64,000 bases of DNA from Holophagales bacterium (GTDB taxonomy: Bacteria > Acidobacteriota > Thermoanaerobaculia > Multivoradales > Multivoraceae): positions 124,001 to 188,000 of the forward strand of contig VXZQ01000001.1 of NCBI GenBank assembly GCA_009845425.1. Direction: 5' to 3'. This document shows positions 16,221 through 25,710 of the stretch, piece by piece. Under the pieces are notes generated by a model. That model did not search any database. It was given only the letters and a program-made list of their open reading frames with translations, and had not been told where the DNA came from. Within the stretch, counting starts at the first letter, position 1. Each line of letters begins with the position of its first letter. Made by a program: the position numbers and the translations under genes.

Positions 16221-18203
16221 ATGCTAGCCATCGTGTTCCACCAACTCCGTTGGGGCCTCGGAACACTCCAGGGCCTCCTCCTCTTTACCGCCGCCGCCGC
16301 TCAATACGGCGCCGAGGACGGCGAGTGGCGCCATCACGGTGGCGACGACGGCTTCACACGCTACACGGCGCTCGACCAGGTCGACGGCTCGAACTTCGAC
16401 CGGCTCGAACCGGCGTGGAAGTGGGCGTCCGCCGACTCGCGCATCGAGGCGAACTCGCCCTACCGGCGCCAGGTGTTCCGCTCGTCGCCCCTGATCGTCG
16501 ACGGACGCCTCTACATCCCCACCGAGCTGAGCCAGGTCGCGGCGCTCGACGCCGCCACCGGCGAGGAACTCTGGGTCTACGACCCGAAGAGCTACGAGCG
16601 CGGCAAGCCGGCACAGAGCAACTACTACACCCGCGGTCTCGAGTACTGGACCGACGGCGAACAGGAACGCCTGTTCATCGCCACGATCGGCAAGCAGCTC
16701 ATCTCGGTCGACCCCGCCACCGGGCTGCCCGACCGCGGCTTTGGCGAGGACGGAGTGGTCGAGCTGTCCCGCAACCTCGGCCGCGAGAACATCGTGCTCC
16801 GCAACATCAGCCACGGCCAGCCGGTGATCGTCGTCGGGGACACGATCGTCGTCGGCTCGCGCATCTACGACTTCCCGCTCCGGAACAACAACCCGCCCGG
16901 CCACGTGCGCGGCTACGACGTGCGGACCGGCGAGTTCAAGTGGCGCTTCCACACGATCCCCCAGGAGGGCGAGGAGTTCGTCGAGACCTGGGAGAACGAC
17001 TCGTGGAGGATCACGGGCAACGCAAACGTATGGGCGCCGATGACCGCCGACCAGGAGCTGGGCTACGTCTACCTGGCGACGAGCACGCCGACCAGCGACT
17101 ACTACGGCGGGCTCCGGCACGGCGACAACGTGTACTCGGAGAGCCTGATCTGCGTCGACGCCGCGACCGGTGAGCGCGTGTGGCACTTCCAGACCGTCCA
17201 CCACGGCGTCTGGGACTACGACATCGCCTCGGCGCCGAACCTGATCGACATCGTCGTCGAGGGCCGGCTGATCAAGGCCGTCGCCCAGGTATCGAAGACC
17301 GCGTTCACCTACGTCTTCGACCGCGAAACGGGCGAGCCCGTGTGGCCGATCGAGGAGCGGCCCGTTCCCTGGGAGAGCACGGTCCCGGGCGAGAAGCTGG
17401 CGAAGACGCAACCGTTCCCGACGAAGCCGCCGGCGTTCGACCGCCAGGGCGTCAGCGAGGACGACCTGATCGACTTCACCCCGGAACTGCGGGCCGAGGC
17501 GCTCGAACTCGCCGAGAAGTTCATCCTCGGGCCGATGTTCATGCCCCTGATCCGCCGCGGCGAGGGCGGCAAGGAGGCGATCCTGGCCGTGCCCGGCGCC
17601 GGCGGCGGCGCCAACCATCCGGGAGCGGCGGCCGACCCCGAGACCGGGATGCTCTACGTGCAGTCGTCGACCCGGCCTTCGGGGATGGCACTGGTCAAGC
17701 CGGACGGAGCGCGGAGCTTCTGGCCCTTCATCCTCGACCGCGTGTCGACCGCCGGGCCGCGCGGTCTGCCCCTGCTCAAGCCGCCGTACCGGCGCATCAC
17801 GGCCATCGATTTGAACCGGGGTGACATCGCCTGGCAGGCGCCGCTCGGCGACGGACCGCGCAACCATCCCGCGATTCGCCACCTGAACCTGGGGCCGTTG
17901 GGTGGCCGCTCGTCCAGCGCAGTGACGGAGGGCGGCATCCTGGTCACGAAGACGCTGGTCGTCACGCATGCCGCGCGCTTCGAGGTCTACAACGACCGCT
18001 CGACGGTGCTCGGCAGCTCGCTCCAGGCCTACGACAAGTTCACCGGCGAGCTGCTGTCCGAAGTGCTCACCGAGCGCGCGCTGCACGGCGCTCCGGTCAG
18101 CTACATGCAGGACGGGCGGCAGTACATCGCCGTCACCGGCGGCGGCATGACCGAGCCGGCGGAGCTGATCGCTTTCGCCCTTCCGGACAGCGAAGAGCCG
18201 TAA
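16221..18203 (+). CDS. PQQ-dependent dehydrogenase (quinoprotein glucose dehydrogenase-like)
   Basis: Periplasmic eight-bladed quinoprotein of the membrane glucose dehydrogenase-like group, oxidising a sugar or alcohol and passing electrons to the respiratory chain. From ATG 16221 it is 660 residues with a signal peptide (GLLLFTAAAAQ). Blade motifs include EWRHHGGDDGFTRYTALDQV, SPLIVDGRLYIPT, ALDAATGEELWVYDP and GVWDYDIASAPNLI. GTG 16197 is an alternative start. It is followed 13 bp later by the 18217 gene, so the pair is probably co-transcribed. Substrate not predictable. Confidence 0.87.
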   Translation: MLAIVFHQLRWGLGTLQGLLLFTAAAAQYGAEDGEWRHHGGDDGFTRYTALDQVDGSNFDRLEPAWKWASADSRIEANSPYRRQVFRSSPLIVDGRLYIPTELSQVAALDAATGEELWVYDPKSYERGKPAQSNYYTRGLEYWTDGEQERLFIATIGKQLISVDPATGLPDRGFGEDGVVELSRNLGRENIVLRNISHGQPVIVVGDTIVVGSRIYDFPLRNNNPPGHVRGYDVRTGEFKWRFHTIPQEGEEFVETWENDSWRITGNANVWAPMTADQELGYVYLATSTPTSDYYGGLRHGDNVYSESLICVDAATGERVWHFQTVHHGVWDYDIASAPNLIDIVVEGRLIKAVAQVSKTAFTYVFDRETGEPVWPIEERPVPWESTVPGEKLAKTQPFPTKPPAFDRQGVSEDDLIDFTPELRAEALELAEKFILGPMFMPLIRRGEGGKEAILAVPGAGGGANHPGAAADPETGMLYVQSSTRPSGMALVKPDGARSFWPFILDRVSTAGPRGLPLLKPPYRRITAIDLNRGDIAWQAPLGDGPRNHPAIRHLNLGPLGGRSSSAVTEGGILVTKTLVVTHAARFEVYNDRSTVLGSSLQAYDKFTGELLSEVLTERALHGAPVSYMQDGRQYIAVTGGGMTEPAELIAFALPDSEEP

Positions 18204-18216
18204 GGAGGAACAGTCG

Positions 18217-19236
18217 ATGCGAACCCATCTGCCCGTCGCTGCGCTCATCCTCGGTCTGTCCGCCCCGGCAACGGCACAGGACGACATTCCGCGAACCCCG
18301 AGCGGCCGTCCGGACCTCTCGGGCACCTACGACATCGCCACCCGCACGCCGATGATGCGCGATCCGAAGTACGGCGACGGTCCCTACATGAGCGCGGAGG
18401 ACGCGCACGGGATCGCAGCCTCGACCGAGGCCGCCAAGGTCCAGGCCGACATCCCCAGCGACCCGGACCGCGAGGCGCCGCCGGTCGGCGGCGACGGACA
18501 TCGCAGCAACATCGGCGGCCACAACCCGTTCTGGTTCGACTTCGGCACGATCCCCTTCCAGGTCGACGGCAAGTACCGCAACTCGATCATCACGGACCCG
18601 CCGGACGGCCGGCTGCCGCCCAAGACGGACCGCGGACGGGCGCTCACACCGCGCGGCCTCGGCGCCTACAACCGGAACCCGGGCGGGGCGTGGTGGATCG
18701 AGACCGGCGAGGACCTCTACGACGAGCCGGAGGTCCAGACCCTGGGCACGCGCTGCCTCTACGCCGGCGGCCCCACGGTGCCGGTCCGGCCTTCCGCCTA
18801 CAACAACCTGAAGACGATCACGCAGACCGACACCCACGTCGCGATCCACGTGGAGTGGATGCACTGGACCCGGATCGTCCGCCTCGACTCCGAGCACGCG
18901 CCGCAGGAGTACCGCTCGTTCGGCGGTGATTCGGTCGGCTGGTGGGAGGACGACACCCTGGTCGTCGAGACGACGAACTTCCTGCGCGCCCCGCATGTTC
19001 CCCACGACGGCCTGCGCGTCGTCGAACGTTTCAAGCGGCTCGACGCGGACACGCTGTTCTACGAGTTCACCGTGGAGGACTCCGACTACACCGCCCCATA
19101 CACGGGCTCCCTGCCCTGGCCCCGGACCGGCAAACGTCTCTACGAGTACGCCTGCCACGAGGGGAACTACTCGATGGGCAACATGCTTCGCGGCGCCCGG
19201 CTGCTCGAAGAGGAGGCCAGCGAGAAGCGGCCCTGA
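18217..19236 (+). CDS. Secreted protein of unknown function (acidobacterial type)
   Basis: A 339-residue exported protein (signal peptide ending SAPATAQ). It opens with the phrase TPSGRPDLSGTYD and ends with YEYACHEGNYSMGNMLRGAR, motifs I associate with a large paralogous family of uncharacterised secreted proteins in Acidobacteriota, often next to PQQ dehydrogenases. No catalytic motif recognised. AAGGAGG precedes the start. It lies between the PQQ dehydrogenase (13 bp) and the Nramp-like transporter. Confidence 0.7.
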   Translation: MRTHLPVAALILGLSAPATAQDDIPRTPSGRPDLSGTYDIATRTPMMRDPKYGDGPYMSAEDAHGIAASTEAAKVQADIPSDPDREAPPVGGDGHRSNIGGHNPFWFDFGTIPFQVDGKYRNSIITDPPDGRLPPKTDRGRALTPRGLGAYNRNPGGAWWIETGEDLYDEPEVQTLGTRCLYAGGPTVPVRPSAYNNLKTITQTDTHVAIHVEWMHWTRIVRLDSEHAPQEYRSFGGDSVGWWEDDTLVVETTNFLRAPHVPHDGLRVVERFKRLDADTLFYEFTVEDSDYTAPYTGSLPWPRTGKRLYEYACHEGNYSMGNMLRGARLLEEEASEKRP

Positions 19237-19320
19237 CCCCGGCATCGCTGATACCCTCCCTCCGGCCCAGCCAACAGACCGGCGCTTCCGAAGCGCCTCC
19301 TGACGCTCCGGAAGTCCCTT

Positions 19321-20739
19321 CTGGCCAACCAAGTACTCGATCCGTACACCGTCCGCCACGGCGAGGCCGTGGCTCCGCCGGCGACCTTCCGGGAGCGGCT
19401 GAAGTACCTCGGACCGAGCCTGATCGTCACCGGCGCCGTGATCGGTTCCGGCGAACTGGTGTTGACGACCAGCCTGGGCGCGGTCGCCGGCTTCACGCTG
19501 CTCTGGTGGATGCTCCTCTCCTGCTGGTGCAAGTCGCTGATCCAGGCGGAGATGGCCCGCTACACGATCGAGTCGGGCGACACCTACCTGCGGGCGATGA
19601 ACCGGCTGCCGGGACGCATCTGGAGGATCTCCTGGCCGATCTGGCTCGGGCTGATCGCCTACGTACCGGGGACGATGGGCCTCGGCGGCATCATCGGCGG
19701 TGCCGGCCAGTCGATGTCCTTCCTCGCCTCGCTCGGGAACATCGAACTCGACGGGGTTCTCTGCACCGGTCTCATCGCCATCGCCGGTTCGATCATCCTC
19801 GGCACCGGCTCCTACAAGTGGCTCGAACGCGTGATGCTGCCCCTGGTCATCGCATTCACGTTCTGCACGCTGATCTGCCTGATCGCGATGCAGTTCACGG
19901 AGTTCCGCACGTCGCCCGGCGAGATCCTCGGCGGCATGAAGCCGGACATGACCCTGTTCGTCGCCGTCGCGGCCCTCGCGCTTTCGGCCTACGGCTACAC
20001 CGGCACGACCTCGGGCGACATCTCGTCCTACACCTACTGGTGCGTCGAAAAGGGCTACCCGAGCTTCCTCGGCGCCGACCGCAGCGACCCGAACTGGGAG
20101 TCCCACGCCCGCGGCTGGATGCGGGTGCTCCACACCGACGTCTGGCTGGCCCTGCTCATCGTCACCTGCGCCACGATCCCCTACTACATCCTCGGCGCCG
20201 GGGTGCTGAACAAGATGGGGCTGACGCCGGAGGGGAACGACGAGACGATCGGGGCCCTCTCCAACATCTTCACCCAGACCCTCGGCCTCTGGGCGGTGTG
20301 GATCTTCGCGATCGGCGCCTTCTGCATCCTGTTCTCCACCGTGCTTTCGGGAGCCGGCGGCGGCGGCCGCTCGATCCCGGACTACCTGATGGAGATGGGC
20401 CTGATCGAGCGCTCCAACCTGGCGCTGCGCAAGAAGATCATCCGCGGCTACCTGGTCTGCCTGCCGCTGGCCGCCTTCGGGATCTACTACTTCGTCACCG
20501 ACTTCGTCATCCTGATCATGGTCGGTGGCCTGACCTCGGCGATCTTCCTGCCCATTCAGGCCGGCGCCACGCTGTGGCTGCAGCGCACGCGGATGGACCC
20601 ACGGATCCGGCCGCGCCGGCTGACCTACGTCGGCATCTGGGTCGTGTTCGTGTTCGAGGCCGCGATGGCGCTCCTGGTCATCCGCTACGTCGTGCTCGCC
20701 GACCAGTTCGACTGGCTGTTCGGCTACCTCTTCGGCTGA
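19321..20739 (+). CDS. Divergent Nramp-superfamily transporter
   Basis: A membrane protein with about 11 helices, related to Nramp divalent-metal transporters. The canonical helix-1 DPGN is replaced by VTGAVIGSG, and the helix-6 MPH region reads GYTGTTSGD, so the usual metal ligands are absent and the cargo is uncertain. The nearest standard start is GTG 19369, but the open frame continues upstream and encodes VLDPYTVR, which looks like a real N-terminus. No ATG/GTG/TTG lies there; CTG 19321 has GGAAG 7 bp upstream and is my preferred start, with moderate certainty. Confidence 0.72.
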   Translation: MANQVLDPYTVRHGEAVAPPATFRERLKYLGPSLIVTGAVIGSGELVLTTSLGAVAGFTLLWWMLLSCWCKSLIQAEMARYTIESGDTYLRAMNRLPGRIWRISWPIWLGLIAYVPGTMGLGGIIGGAGQSMSFLASLGNIELDGVLCTGLIAIAGSIILGTGSYKWLERVMLPLVIAFTFCTLICLIAMQFTEFRTSPGEILGGMKPDMTLFVAVAALALSAYGYTGTTSGDISSYTYWCVEKGYPSFLGADRSDPNWESHARGWMRVLHTDVWLALLIVTCATIPYYILGAGVLNKMGLTPEGNDETIGALSNIFTQTLGLWAVWIFAIGAFCILFSTVLSGAGGGGRSIPDYLMEMGLIERSNLALRKKIIRGYLVCLPLAAFGIYYFVTDFVILIMVGGLTSAIFLPIQAGATLWLQRTRMDPRIRPRRLTYVGIWVVFVFEAAMALLVIRYVVLADQFDWLFGYLFG

Positions 20740-20752
20740 AGAACCAAAGCGT

Positions 20753-20806
20753 CGGTGCGCCGGCCCTCTGGCCGGCATCCGGCGCAAAGCGCCGGCTCCG
20801 TCAGGC
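20753..20806 (-). repeat. Three-hairpin dispersed repeat, copy C (inverted, degenerate)
   Basis: Read on the minus strand, this resembles the repeats at 22013 and 60975. Perfect arms 20759-20765/20770-20776 enclose the invariant 4-base loop (AGAG on the minus strand), and arms 20779-20785/20789-20795 enclose 3 bases. The stem sequences differ from the other copies but remain fully paired. It sits between the Nramp-like and DUF3500 genes. Confidence 0.6.
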
Positions 20807-20824
20807 GCTACGATGCGAAGCACC

Positions 20825-22009
20825 ATGACTCGCCATTTCCTCACAATCACCCTCGCCCTGCTGACAGCTTCCGCCGCCCTCGCCCAACGCCCGGGCGACC
20901 GCAGCGACCGTATGCGAGAGAGGAGCCGGCAGATCGACGCCCGGCTCGCCGACGACCCCTACGTCGGTATCCACGCCAGCTCAGGCCTCCAGCGCGGCCT
21001 CTACAGGATCGAGTCGACAGGCGTGTCGACCGAACCGGTCCGGCTGGCCGCCGAGAAGTTCCTGGCAGCCCTCTCGGCCGAACAGCGCGCGAAGACGACA
21101 TTCGCGGTCGACGACGACGAGTGGCGCAAGTGGATGAACCAGCACTTCTACGTGCGCCAGGGCGTCGGCTTCGACGAGATGGACGAAGCTCAACGCGAAG
21201 CAGCCTTCGGCCTGATGCGCGCCTCGCTCAGCGCGGACGGACTCAAGCTGAGCCGCGACATCATGAACCTCAACCGGACGCTGGGCGAACTGAACGACAA
21301 CAACTTCGCCGAGTACAACGAGTGGCTGTACTGGATCACCGTGATGGGCAAGCCCTCCGCCGATCAGCCCTGGGGCTGGCAGGTCGACGGCCATCACCTG
21401 ATCATCAACTACTTCGTGCTCGGCGATCAGGTCGTGATGACACCCCTGTTCGTCGGTTCGGAACCGGTCATCGCCGAGTCCGGAAAGTACAAGGGCACGG
21501 TGATCATGCAGCGGGAGCAGAACCAGGGTCTGGCCCTGATCCGCTCCCTCACGCCGGAGCAGCGCACCAGGGCCGTCATCAAGACCTCGAAGGACGGCAA
21601 CAACAACCTCGGCGAGGCCTTCAGCGACAACATCGTGCTCGACTACGCCGGCATCCCCGCCGCTGAGCTGTCAGCCGAGGCCAGGAAGCGACTGCTCGAC
21701 CTGATCGGCCTCTACGTCCACAACATGCGCGAGAGCCACGCGAGGGTACGAATGGTGGAGGTGGAAGCCCACCTGAATGAAACCCACTTCGCCTGGATAG
21801 GCGCCACGGACGAAGACGCCATCTTCTACTACCGCATCCACAGCCCGGTCATCCTGATCGAGTTCGACCACCAGCGGCCCGTCGGCATCCGTCACCTGGT
21901 CGAAGGCCGCGCTCCCATCCGCCAGCACATCCACGCCGTGGTGCGGACGCCGAACGGTAACGACTACGGCAAGGACCTGCTCCGGCAGCACTACGAGCGA
22001 GACCACTAA
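20825..22009 (+). CDS. DUF3500-domain secreted protein
   Basis: A 394-residue exported protein (signal peptide [13 protein letters not shown]) matching DUF3500. Features are a helical N-terminal part ([26 protein letters not shown]), then [25 protein letters not shown] and the C-terminal [27 protein letters not shown]. Several conserved His (GHH, HIH) could bind metal, but the biochemical role is not established to my knowledge. ATG 20825 is used; ATG 20813 is an alternative. It lies between two copies of the dispersed hairpin repeat. Confidence 0.85.
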   Translation: MTRHFLTITLALLTASAALAQRPGDRSDRMRERSRQIDARLADDPYVGIHASSGLQRGLYRIESTGVSTEPVRLAAEKFLAALSAEQRAKTTFAVDDDEWRKWMNQHFYVRQGVGFDEMDEAQREAAFGLMRASLSADGLKLSRDIMNLNRTLGELNDNNFAEYNEWLYWITVMGKPSADQPWGWQVDGHHLIINYFVLGDQVVMTPLFVGSEPVIAESGKYKGTVIMQREQNQGLALIRSLTPEQRTRAVIKTSKDGNNNLGEAFSDNIVLDYAGIPAAELSAEARKRLLDLIGLYVHNMRESHARVRMVEVEAHLNETHFAWIGATDEDAIFYYRIHSPVILIEFDHQRPVGIRHLVEGRAPIRQHIHAVVRTPNGNDYGKDLLRQHYERDH

Positions 22010-22012
22010 GAA

Positions 22013-22081
22013 GGTCGCCGCTTCGCGGCGCGTTTCATGGCCGCCTATGGCGGCAGCGGGTCAGAGGACCCGCGCACCCAG
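22013..22081 (+). repeat. Three-hairpin dispersed repeat, copy A
   Basis: Three successive perfect hairpins occupy almost the whole gap after DUF3500: arms 22016-22021/22025-22030, 22040-22045/22049-22054 and 22056-22062/22067-22073, the last with loop AGAG. The element ends in CGCGCACCCAG. It is nearly the same as 60975-61044, with paired changes in the third stem. Confidence 0.75.
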
Positions 22082-22125
22082 CGTTCGCCACGGCGCTGCG
22101 GCAATGTGCTACCGTGTGCGTCATC

Positions 22126-22419
22126 ATGGCTGGAACCGATGTCGGGACGTCGCAAGTGGGTATCCGGGCGCTACGTCAGAACCTCAGCGTCTACCTTCGG
22201 CGCATCCATCGCGGCGAACGGTTCGAGGTGACCGACCGTGGTCGGCCCGTCGCCCTGCTCATACCGCTCGGGGGAGACCTGTCTCCCGTGGAGCGACTCG
22301 TAGCTCAGGGGCGGGCGACCATGCCGGCAGGGAACGTGCTCGATCTTCCGCCGCCCACCGGCAAGCCGTCGACGGCGGCGAGCGACGCCATCATCGCCGA
22401 GCGCGAAGACCGACTCTGA
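22126..22419 (+). CDS. Phd/YefM-family antitoxin
   Basis: Small antitoxin of the prevent-host-death type. The core VGIRALRQNLSVYLRRIHRGERFEVTDRGRPVALLIPL (in pieces: VGIRALRQNLSVYLRRI, GERFEVTDRGRPVALLIPL) is diagnostic: a DNA-binding N-terminal fold followed by a flexible, toxin-binding C-terminus (SDAIIAEREDRL). It would neutralise the PIN-domain toxin starting 6 bp downstream and repress the operon. ATG 22126 is preferred; GTG 22114 is possible. Confidence 0.85.
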   Translation: MAGTDVGTSQVGIRALRQNLSVYLRRIHRGERFEVTDRGRPVALLIPLGGDLSPVERLVAQGRATMPAGNVLDLPPPTGKPSTAASDAIIAEREDRL

Positions 22420-22425
22420 GCGTCG

Positions 22426-22815
22426 GTGATCTACCTCGATTCCTCAGCCATCATCAAGCTCGTCGTCGCGGAGCCGGAGTCGAACGCACTCCGCGCCTAC
22501 CTGGCCGAGCACGAGGGCCATGTGTCGAGCGGCCTCGCGCGGGTCGAGGTCTCTCGAGCGCTGCGCCGGACGAACGACAGACCAGCCGTGCTGCGCTATG
22601 CCGACCAGGTACTCGAGAGGATCGTGCTGGTCGCCGTGGACGGAGCAGTCATCGCCAGCGCGGCATCCCTGGACCCACCGCTACTGCGAAGCCTGGACGC
22701 CATTCACCTCGCCACGGCACTTTCGCTGGAAGAACTCAACGCACTGGTGACCTACGACCGGCGGCTCAGCGCCGCCGCCAAAGAGGCGGGGCTGCTCGTC
22801 GCGTCTCCAGGCTGA
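22426..22815 (+). CDS. PIN-domain toxin, VapC family
   Basis: Predicted Mg-dependent endoribonuclease of 129 residues. PIN acidic residues are visible: Asp4 in YLDSSAIIK, Glu in ARVEVSRAL, Asp in LRSLDAIHLATAL and Asp in TYDRRL. The GTG start at 22426 lies 6 bp after the antitoxin stop. It ends 1 bp before the convergent DUF3604 gene. Confidence 0.88.
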   Translation: MIYLDSSAIIKLVVAEPESNALRAYLAEHEGHVSSGLARVEVSRALRRTNDRPAVLRYADQVLERIVLVAVDGAVIASAASLDPPLLRSLDAIHLATALSLEELNALVTYDRRLSAAAKEAGLLVASPG

Positions 22816-22816
22816 G

Positions 22817-25642
22817 CTACTCGACGGTCACCCAGATCGGCGAGGACCAGGCCATGTTGCCGTCGACCTGGATCACCCGCACGTAGTACAGGTGCTCGCC
22901 AGGTTCGACGTCGGCGTCGGCGAACTCGAGGCTGACGTCGGCCTCCAGATTCTGGCGGTTGTAGAGGAAGGTCTGGTCGCGGATGATGTCGATCTGGCGG
23001 ATCGGCGTCGTACCGATCACACGGACGCTGAGCCGGAAGTCACCGTCGGCGGTCAGGATGTCGCCCTGGAGGTACTCCCTGCCTCCGGTCCGCAGCCGGT
23101 AGTCGAGGATGATGTTGTCCGTCGCGCCGTAGCTGTGGCGCTTCTTCATCGCCTCGAGCATCCCCTCCCGCGTGAACTCCTCGGCGATCGTGGCGGCGTA
23201 GGAGATGTGGGTCGAGAGGTGGTCCGACGCGGCCTGGACGCCCAGCTTGTAGCCCTTGGCCCAGGCGTTCCAGACGTAGCCCTCCGGTCGAAAGCCTCCC
23301 GGGGCTGAGCGCAGGTTGCCGGTGCGGGCGGCGCGCGGCGCCCCCTCGTACTCGTTCGAGACCCGATCGCCCTGGTAGATCTCGACCAGCGGTTCGACCT
23401 CCGGGTCGTTGTCGCGCCAGTCCGTTCCCATGCTTGAAGCCGACGTGTGGGAGATGGCGATGCCATCGTGCTCCTTCAGGTACTCGTAGAGCCTCGCCGC
23501 GCCCTCCTCGTGGGTCCGCTCGGCCTCGGTGACCGGCAGCGTCGGCTTGCCGCGCTCCGCGAACAGGATGTTCCGGTGCCCGTCGGGGAAGGAGATGCTC
23601 CGCTCATAGCCGTAGAAGGGCTGGAAGCGGCCGGAGACCGAGAAGACGTCGACCGTCTGGTGCAGGAGCCAGTTGATGTACTCGATGTCCGGGCCGCCCA
23701 GGAAGTTGTGCTCGCTGGCCAGCAGGAAGTCGAGCGAGGCGACATCCATCGCGTAGCGGTAGGTCTGGATCAGCGAGCCATCGTTGTTGCCGTCCATCGA
23801 GATCTCGGTGTGGCGGTGGGTGTCGCCGCGGTAGATCCGGTACGTCTTCCCCTCGGACTCGATCTCGTAACTGCGGATTCGCTCCAGGTCCTCCGCCTCG
23901 TTCTCGTGGATCACGTATCCCGGCACCTCGTCGACGACCAGGGCCACCAGTTTCGGCGGCACGACCTTTGTCATCAAGCGCGGCAGCTTCGCGGCGTAGA
24001 CGTCGGCGTGCTCGAACAGGAAGCCCGAGTAGTCCCGGTTGTCCGTCGGCCAGCTCGCCCAGACGTCGCCGTTGCCGTCGGCGGCCAGCCCCCAGCGGGC
24101 GTCCTGCCGGAAGCGCGTCATCGGGATGTGCTGCGGCCGGAGCCAGCGGTCTCCCTGGAGCGTCGTGCTCCAGACCTCCCAGGCGGCCCGGTGGGCAGGG
24201 GACTCGCTGAGGATGTCGGCCTGGCGGGTGGTCCGGTGCCGGAAGTGGAGCCAGACCCTGCCGTCCGCGTCCGGGAAGAGCACGGGGAAGTCGTTGTAGC
24301 CCTGGAGCTCTTCGGGCAGCGCCTCGTTGATGTCCGCGGCCGGCGACCGCCACTCCCAGCCGTCGTGGACCGCGACATTCAGCGTGCGCCACTCATAGAG
24401 CCGCGTGCCCTCCCGATTGAGCACCCAGCCCGTGTCCTTGCCCCAGTTGACACCGCTCTCGTTCCAGGCCGCCCAGACCCGGTCCTGCCCGTCGACGGCG
24501 AGGCTGATGTGCGCCTCGTACTTGGCCGTCGAGGCAACCGCCATCTCCTCGCCCCACGCGCCGCCGGCCCAGCGTCGGACCAGCACGTCGTAGTTGCCGG
24601 CGCCGTAGCTGTCCCAGCCGACGTACACGCCGCCCTTCGAGTCAGCGACGATCACCGGCTCCCAGTCGTTCGCCGGCGACGACGAGACCTGCTCCGCCTC
24701 GGACCAGCGTTCGCCGTCGTAGCGGCGGGCGAAGACGTCGGCGGCGCCGTCGCGAAAGCCCTGCCAGACCACCCAGAGATTCCCCTCGGCGTCCGTCGCC
24801 AGGTTGTGGAAGACGTCCGGCTGCGGCGCCTCCGTCAGCCGTTCCGCCGGCGACCAGGACTCGCCGTCGAGGACGCGCGCGTAGAGATCCCAGTTCCCGT
24901 CGACCTGAGCCGAGTAGACGACCCAGGGGCGGCCCTCCCCGTCGCGGCCCATCTTCACCAGATAGTGATCGCCGGGCTGCTCCGTCAGGGTCTGGACCTC
25001 TCCCCAGCCCTTCCCGTCGAACCGCCGCGCCAGCACCTCGTTCGCGTTGTCGCGGTAACCGAGCCAGGCGGCCCAGACCTCGTCGCCGTCGCTGCCGAGG
25101 ATCGTGGCGAAGTCGTTCTGGTAGTCGTCGGAGGTCAGCCGCTCGACCCCGGGCACGCGTTCGACCGTCACGTCGCCGCCCAGGAACCGCAGCCGCCGGC
25201 CGACCGAGACATCCGCGAGCCGGACCTCGAACTCGCCGTTGGCGGTGGCGAACATCAGGCGCGTGCCGCCGTTGCCCCGCACGTCGACGACCAGTCCGGG
25301 CGATCGGTGGTACTCGACCGGACCGACCGTCTGCGTATCGTGCATGGCGCGGGGGGTGAAGTTCGGACCCTGATAGCTGGCGACCTTCCAGGTGTTGCCC
25401 TCGACCTCGCTTGCGGGGCGTGGCCGCCAGTCGCGGAGGCCCAGCAGTTCGCCGCCCGCCACTTCGAGCGAGCCGTCCCAGTCGCGGGCCGCGGCGTCGT
25501 TCACGCCGAGGCGGACGAGGAGCGAGACGACATCGTCGGCGGCGAGGGTGCCGGCTTCCTGCGCCGCGGCCGGCGGACACAGGACGAACAGGGCGGCTGC
25601 CGCGACGGCAGCCGCAGCGAAGGCGACCTTGTTGTGTGACAT
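22817..25642 (-). CDS. DUF3604-domain protein with N-terminal propeller repeats
   Basis: A 941-residue exported protein (signal peptide ending CPPAAAQ). Residues about 160-560 hold repeated WVAW/VWQG-type blades (DEVWAAWLGYRDNANEVLARRFDG, split here as DEVWAAWLGYRDN and EVLARRFDG), resembling a sialidase-like or WD-type propeller. Residues about 600-941 are DUF3604, a PHP-like metal-dependent fold: RGDTHRHTEISMDG, LLASEHNFLGGPD, ISHTSASSMGTDW and QAASDHLSTH supply His/Asp ligands. PHP-like domains are often phosphoesterases, but the substrate here is unknown. Confidence 0.85.
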   Translation of the reverse strand: MSHNKVAFAAAAVAAAALFVLCPPAAAQEAGTLAADDVVSLLVRLGVNDAAARDWDGSLEVAGGELLGLRDWRPRPASEVEGNTWKVASYQGPNFTPRAMHDTQTVGPVEYHRSPGLVVDVRGNGGTRLMFATANGEFEVRLADVSVGRRLRFLGGDVTVERVPGVERLTSDDYQNDFATILGSDGDEVWAAWLGYRDNANEVLARRFDGKGWGEVQTLTEQPGDHYLVKMGRDGEGRPWVVYSAQVDGNWDLYARVLDGESWSPAERLTEAPQPDVFHNLATDAEGNLWVVWQGFRDGAADVFARRYDGERWSEAEQVSSSPANDWEPVIVADSKGGVYVGWDSYGAGNYDVLVRRWAGGAWGEEMAVASTAKYEAHISLAVDGQDRVWAAWNESGVNWGKDTGWVLNREGTRLYEWRTLNVAVHDGWEWRSPAADINEALPEELQGYNDFPVLFPDADGRVWLHFRHRTTRQADILSESPAHRAAWEVWSTTLQGDRWLRPQHIPMTRFRQDARWGLAADGNGDVWASWPTDNRDYSGFLFEHADVYAAKLPRLMTKVVPPKLVALVVDEVPGYVIHENEAEDLERIRSYEIESEGKTYRIYRGDTHRHTEISMDGNNDGSLIQTYRYAMDVASLDFLLASEHNFLGGPDIEYINWLLHQTVDVFSVSGRFQPFYGYERSISFPDGHRNILFAERGKPTLPVTEAERTHEEGAARLYEYLKEHDGIAISHTSASSMGTDWRDNDPEVEPLVEIYQGDRVSNEYEGAPRAARTGNLRSAPGGFRPEGYVWNAWAKGYKLGVQAASDHLSTHISYAATIAEEFTREGMLEAMKKRHSYGATDNIILDYRLRTGGREYLQGDILTADGDFRLSVRVIGTTPIRQIDIIRDQTFLYNRQNLEADVSLEFADADVEPGEHLYYVRVIQVDGNMAWSSPIWVTVE

Positions 25643-25710
25643 TGCCGGCTAGCTTAGCCGGCGCTGGGCAGTACTCTACGGCTCCACCCAGACAGTAAGA
25701 GGTGTTCTCG

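Noticed and set aside
16224..18326. 700-codon minus-strand frame opposite the PQQ dehydrogenase
   Set aside because: Antisense shadow of a well-conserved quinoprotein; no motif.
18133..20850. 905-codon minus-strand open frame opposite three genes
   Set aside because: It spans two unrelated plus-strand genes with signal peptide or membrane helices, and its composition is antisense-like (Val/Asp/Arg/Gly runs).
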